From Proteiniphilum sp. UBA4977 (lineage in GTDB: Bacteria > Bacteroidota > Bacteroidia > Bacteroidales > Dysgonomonadaceae), in contig DGZP01000036.1 of the NCBI GenBank assembly GCA_002398565.1, positions 1 through 43,858 of the forward strand: a stretch of DNA of 43,858 nt, given 5' to 3'. Both the position numbers and the translations under genes were made by a program. Below the pieces are notes generated by a model. The model saw only the letters and a program-made list of their open reading frames with translations. It ran no database searches and was not told the origin of the DNA. Each line of letters opens with the position of its first letter. The stretch's first letter is position 1. Shown in pieces: positions 39,892-43,858 of this stretch.

Positions 39892-42800
39892 ATGACTAAC
39901 TGCGGCAAGGAAATAATACTGACGCGTGAAGGGACCGACCAACAGGAGAGGTTTATTGAGGCTCTGAATCCCGATTCGGTAGAGTTGAACGAATTCAGCC
40001 TGAAAGAATGGATGCAGTTTGCATACCGTTTTGCAGCACATTTGAATTATTTTGGCACCCATGACGATACCGAACCCGCGGGGGACTGGCAGGAATTCTT
40101 TCAAAAAGACGAAGATATCGAAACATTCCTTCAAAGTGTGGGAGAAGGAGGTGGCATCAAGCCACACCTGGCGCTTTACATTGCCTTCATCAGGTTGCTC
40201 GAATTCAGTAAAAGCCGGTTCAATAGACTTACCAGCAGGCATCTGGATTTTTATTATCAACATATCCTCCAAATTGAAAAGCTGCCCCCCACCCCCGATA
40301 AGGTACATGTACTATTCGAACTGGCCAAAAACTGTGTGGCTACACAGATAGGTAATGATACACAGCTTGACGGAGGCAAGGATGACAAAGGACAAAAACG
40401 TATCTATAAGACGGACGGCGAATTGATCGCCAACCAGATCAGAGTTGCCCAGCTGAAAAATGTATATAACGACCATATCAACAGTAAAATAAAGGCATCC
40501 GAGAAAGCAGCTTCATTCGATGGCGTCGGCGGAGATTTTCCAGATGACAATATAAAATGGTGGCCTTTTGGTCATTATAACGCGTCCGGTTATCCTGAAC
40601 TACCCGACGCAAAAGTTGGCTTTGCCCTGGCATCCGATGTTTTAGCGATGAAAGAGGGGGAGCGTAATGTCAGGATGACCATTGAGTTTATCAGTTCACC
40701 CGTTTCTTTCCCTGTAACCATGCTGACAGAAAATGTGGAGATATGGTGCAGTGGTGAGAAAGGATGGCTTGGTCCGTTTACCGTTCTACCGCAGCTCAGC
40801 GAAGAGGGAGGAAGCATTATTTATACATCGGGACTTGATGTGACAACAAAAAAAATGACACTCGCCTTTCAGATTCCGAAGGAGGAAAAACCGGTGGCAG
40901 GTTATCAAAAGGCAATACATGGCGAAAATTTTACTGTCGGCCTGCCAGTGTGCAGGGTGTTGTTTCGGACAGAGAATGAAGATGGTCACACCCTTTACCG
41001 CCGGCTGGCCGAGAAAGAGGTGAAAGCAATCACCATCGATGTGGATGTACGAAAAGTAGAAGGTCTTGAACTGGAAAATGATATCGGTATACTGAATGCT
41101 TCCAAACCATTTTTCCCGTTCGGAACCAAACCGGTGAAGGGATCTAATTTTTATATCGGCTGCTCCGAACTCTTCAGGAAGGAGTGGGAAACCTTTGACG
41201 TGGAAATAGACTGGAAAAATACGCCCGGGAAGCTTGGAAGTTACGATGCCTTTGTCGATTTGTATTTTGCTTACCGTACCGATTACCTGTATCAGGCCAG
41301 TTCATCAGTTTATCTCGACGGAATTTTCCTTTCTGACAGGGTCGCAGCCGAAATTCAGCTGGAAAAACAGGAGATCAACCCGTCGCTGGAAAAAACTTTC
41401 AAAGTTGTCAATAAAAATCCCAATAATTTAATTGTCACTGACGACAGTTATTTCAAGGCATTGATTGAGATCAGACACAAAGAGGAATGGATGACCTTAC
41501 CCGGCAGGTTAACGCTTTTTACGCCCGACGGAGATGGTTTTGCCACCCGTTTTACCGTGACAAATGCAGGTTATGAAACCGGGAAGAACGGTCCTGCCCG
41601 CCTGTCGCTCGAACAGTCGTTCTATCATGAACTTTTTCCGCGAATTTACGCGCTTGCCCTGGCCAGTGAGGAGAAAACAGCATTGATTCCCAACGAACCC
41701 TACACTCCCCTGGTGGAAACCATCCGGCTGAATTATACTGCTACAGCGACTTTCAACCTGACAGCAAATGAGCAGGAGTATAGGAATAACACCGTTCAGT
41801 TGTTTCATGAACATCCCTTTGGGCAGTCGGAAGAACATCCGTTTCTGAAAAATCAACTCTCCTTTCTGAGCGGAGCCGATAAAAAAATCTATTCCGTGCC
41901 TACCTATTGCAAGGGCGGGGAACTTTATATCGGTTTGGAAAATGTACTGCCTCAGCAGCAGGTTTCCTTATTGGTACAGGTGCTGGAAGGAAGTGAGAAC
42001 CCGGAGGCCGATGCATTCACTGGAAAACAGAAAATAGAGTGGTCGGTATTATTTAACAATGAATGGAAATCATTGGATTCAGCGTATATGATCATCAACC
42101 AGACCGATAATTTCCTGAAATCGGGTATTGTCCGGTTTTCCATTCCCAAAGGAACAAACAGCAATGGTATGCGGCTTCCCGGGGGACTAGTATGGGTAAA
42201 AGCCAGAATCCATAAGAATTACGACGCGGTTTGTAAAGCCATTGCCATTTATGCCCAGGCTATTCAGGCACACTTTACAGACAACGGAAATGAATTGTCA
42301 CATCTCGAAAAGGGACTGGAAGCGGGGAACATTTCAAAACTCGTGCAACGGATCTCCACGGTGAAGGGAGTTTCTCAGCCTTTCAGCTCTTTCGGCGGCA
42401 CCTCCCGGGAGACAGATGCCCACTATTACCGGCGGGTAAGTGAACGTCTAAGACATAAAAACCGGGCCATCACTCTCTGGGATTACGAACATATCGTGTT
42501 ACAGCAATTTCCCGAAATACACAAAGTGAAATGCCTGAACCATACCTCCGAAAACTCTTTTTTGTCACCGGGCGATCTGTTGCTGATCGTAATCCCGGAC
42601 ATTGTAAACAAAAATGTATTTGACATTTACCAGCCACGGGTAAGCAGGGCTTTACTGAATAAGGTGCAGCAGACCATCAATCAGTTCAATTCTTTTCATG
42701 TAAATGCCATAGTGCGGAATCCTGACTATGAAGAAGTAACGGTATCGCTGAAAGTGAAGTTTCACGATGGATATGACGAAAGTTTCTACAAGAAGCAACT

Positions 42801-43089
42801 GAATGAAGATATTACACGTCTGTTGTCGCCCTGGGCCTTTGAGCGAACCGCCGAAATAAGGTTTGGTGCTACCCTGCACCGGAGCACGGTAATCAATTGG
42901 ATTGAAAAGCTGGGATATGTGGATTATGTAGCAGAGGTAAAACTGCAAAAGGATGGGAAAACAAATATCAAAAGTGTGTCACCCGAAAGTCCGAGGGCCA
43001 TCCTTGTATCGGCCAGACAGCACAAAATTGATACCGACATCAAAAGTTGCACAGTACAAACAGAAACCAAAGAAACATGTCAGAGCTGA
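39892..43089 (+). CDS. large baseplate J/gp47-family protein (Afp11-like)
   Basis: A 1065-residue baseplate component. The C-terminal quarter is recognisable as baseplate J-type: FSSFGGTSRETDAHYYRRVS, then ERLRHKNRAITLWDYEHIVL, QFPEIHKVKCLNHTSENSFL and, near the end, RFGATLHRSTVINWIEKLGY. The N-terminal three quarters are a large eCIS-specific part without motifs I can name. This size matches Afp11/Pvc11 proteins, which form the wedge ring with Afp12. It overlaps the next gene by 13 bp. Confidence 0.9.
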   Translation: MTNCGKEIILTREGTDQQERFIEALNPDSVELNEFSLKEWMQFAYRFAAHLNYFGTHDDTEPAGDWQEFFQKDEDIETFLQSVGEGGGIKPHLALYIAFIRLLEFSKSRFNRLTSRHLDFYYQHILQIEKLPPTPDKVHVLFELAKNCVATQIGNDTQLDGGKDDKGQKRIYKTDGELIANQIRVAQLKNVYNDHINSKIKASEKAASFDGVGGDFPDDNIKWWPFGHYNASGYPELPDAKVGFALASDVLAMKEGERNVRMTIEFISSPVSFPVTMLTENVEIWCSGEKGWLGPFTVLPQLSEEGGSIIYTSGLDVTTKKMTLAFQIPKEEKPVAGYQKAIHGENFTVGLPVCRVLFRTENEDGHTLYRRLAEKEVKAITIDVDVRKVEGLELENDIGILNASKPFFPFGTKPVKGSNFYIGCSELFRKEWETFDVEIDWKNTPGKLGSYDAFVDLYFAYRTDYLYQASSSVYLDGIFLSDRVAAEIQLEKQEINPSLEKTFKVVNKNPNNLIVTDDSYFKALIEIRHKEEWMTLPGRLTLFTPDGDGFATRFTVTNAGYETGKNGPARLSLEQSFYHELFPRIYALALASEEKTALIPNEPYTPLVETIRLNYTATATFNLTANEQEYRNNTVQLFHEHPFGQSEEHPFLKNQLSFLSGADKKIYSVPTYCKGGELYIGLENVLPQQQVSLLVQVLEGSENPEADAFTGKQKIEWSVLFNNEWKSLDSAYMIINQTDNFLKSGIVRFSIPKGTNSNGMRLPGGLVWVKARIHKNYDAVCKAIAIYAQAIQAHFTDNGNELSHLEKGLEAGNISKLVQRISTVKGVSQPFSSFGGTSRETDAHYYRRVSERLRHKNRAITLWDYEHIVLQQFPEIHKVKCLNHTSENSFLSPGDLLLIVIPDIVNKNVFDIYQPRVSRALLNKVQQTINQFNSFHVNAIVRNPDYEEVTVSLKVKFHDGYDESFYKKQLNEDITRLLSPWAFERTAEIRFGATLHRSTVINWIEKLGYVDYVAEVKLQKDGKTNIKSVSPESPRAILVSARQHKIDTDIKSCTVQTETKETCQS

Positions 43090-43858
43090 AAAAATATCAC
43101 CCGATAAGGAAAGAGGTCACCACCGGAGACGATCTCGATTATGATTTCCTGCGTAAAAAAGGGATAGAGTATGTTGAGCAACTGGCCCGCAATGTCTGGA
43201 ACGACTACAATGTGCACGACCCGGGTATCACCCTGCTCGAAATGCTGAGTTATGCGCTGACCGATCTCGCAGCGCGCATCGAAATGCCCATCGAGAATCT
43301 GCTGACCCCGAAAGATAACACCACTCCGAAAATCAATGAGCAGTTTTTCACAGCATCACATATTTTAACCACCAAACCCGTAAGTGAGGCTGATTACCGA
43401 AAATTGTTCATCGATATTGAGGGTGTTAAAAACTGCTGGTTGAAAACATACCCTAAAACCATCTGGGTAGACTGTAAAAACAGTAAACTGTCGTACAATG
43501 TGAGGGATTTCGAAGCCGTTCATCCAGACGATAAAAAGCAGTTCGATCTGAAGGGGTTGTATACCATAATTGTTGATTTCGATGATCTGGACACAGATGA
43601 ATTTCCAACAGAAATGCTGCAGGAAGTTGAGAAAGAGCGTATAAAAAAAGAGATCAGACTCCGGTTCCACTCCAATCGCAACTTGTGCGAAGACCTGATT
43701 AATATTCAGGAAGTGGGAATTCACCCCGTAGCCGTTTGCACAAGCATTGAACTGGAGGCAGAAGCCAACGAGGAACTGGTGCATGCCAAGGTAATCCACG
43801 CCATTGATCACTATTTTTCCCCTTCGCTCAGGTTTTACTCTTTGAAGCAGATGATGGA
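43077..43858 (+). CDS. second large baseplate wedge protein (Afp12-like), partial
   Basis: The reading frame is open from ATG 43077 to the right edge (260 residues visible). It starts MSELKKYHPIRKEV and holds VWNDYNVHDPGITLLEMLSY at about 40-60, the opening I recall for the Afp12/Pvc12 and related baseplate-J-like wedge proteins, then HILTTKPVSEADYRKLFIDI. The start overlaps the previous stop by 13 bp in another frame, a sign of translational coupling. The remainder lies past the window. Confidence 0.85.
   Translation, partial: MSELKKYHPIRKEVTTGDDLDYDFLRKKGIEYVEQLARNVWNDYNVHDPGITLLEMLSYALTDLAARIEMPIENLLTPKDNTTPKINEQFFTASHILTTKPVSEADYRKLFIDIEGVKNCWLKTYPKTIWVDCKNSKLSYNVRDFEAVHPDDKKQFDLKGLYTIIVDFDDLDTDEFPTEMLQEVEKERIKKEIRLRFHSNRNLCEDLINIQEVGIHPVAVCTSIELEAEANEELVHAKVIHAIDHYFSPSLRFYSLKQMM

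Noticed and set aside
43365..43811. 148-residue minus-strand frame
   Set aside because: Antisense to the Afp12-like gene that is open to the window edge and fits the operon.
1..43858. CRISPR arrays, insertion sequences, rRNA genes, integrases
   Set aside because: No regularly spaced direct repeats, transposase frames, rRNA stretches or recombinase motifs were seen.

Overview
The window comes from a Bacteroidota chromosome, most likely order Bacteroidales (Dysgonomonadaceae/Porphyromonadaceae-like; inferred from protein character only). The signs are a SusC receptor fed by an ECF sigma/FecR pair, a B-type fumarate reductase operon, GldE, the 30-residue mS38/COX24-like protein, a short 273-residue EF-Ts, and many copies of the Bacteroidota promoter (TTTG, about 19 bp, TAnnTTTG). 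Genes are dense on both strands and almost all are intact; the first and last are cut by the window edges.

Layout. 1-2372 (minus): a trans-envelope signalling unit of ECF sigma, FecR anti-sigma and a SusC-type receptor with an STN domain, plus a candidate antisense RNA over the susC leader. 2410-7178 (minus): a GNAT acetyltransferase, a DUF2156 protein, mgtE and trpS. 7458-10882 (plus): frdCAB, closed by a strong terminator. 11043-13919 (plus): an outer-membrane beta-barrel protein and priA. 13986-16125 (minus): HU-like protein, the tiny mS38-like gene and rng. 16301-19973 (plus): mutY, ssb, gldE and a phosphopantetheinyl transferase. 20025-22787 (minus): rplM-rpsI-rpsB-tsf. 23075-23151 (plus): tRNA-Arg(ACG). 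23191-26838 (minus): recJ-recQ. 27094-29969 (plus): mnmA, a small barrel protein and hflX. 29999-32037 (minus): aspartate kinase and maf.

The accessory part is 32230-43858 (plus), a tightly packed operon for an extracellular contractile injection system (eCIS; Afp/PVC/AlgoCIS-like, phage-tail derived). The order is Pvc16-type cap/terminator, an unrecognised 291-residue protein, sheath, two tube paralogues, a small DUF5908-type protein, a LysM tube/baseplate protein, a VgrG-like spike, a PAAR tip, a gp25-like wedge, a giant baseplate J-type protein and the start of a second wedge protein. Together these make the cap, the contractile tube and most of the baseplate. The ATPase, tape measure and any cargo must lie to the right of the window.

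The most promising undescribed elements are the unknown protein between the eCIS cap and sheath genes, four ATGCAA motifs (two as an identical 11-mer) just before the eCIS operon, the putative antisense RNA at susC, inverted repeats in the leaders of rng and the outer-membrane protein gene, and two genes that look leaderless. All calls come from reading the sequence; no database search was run.
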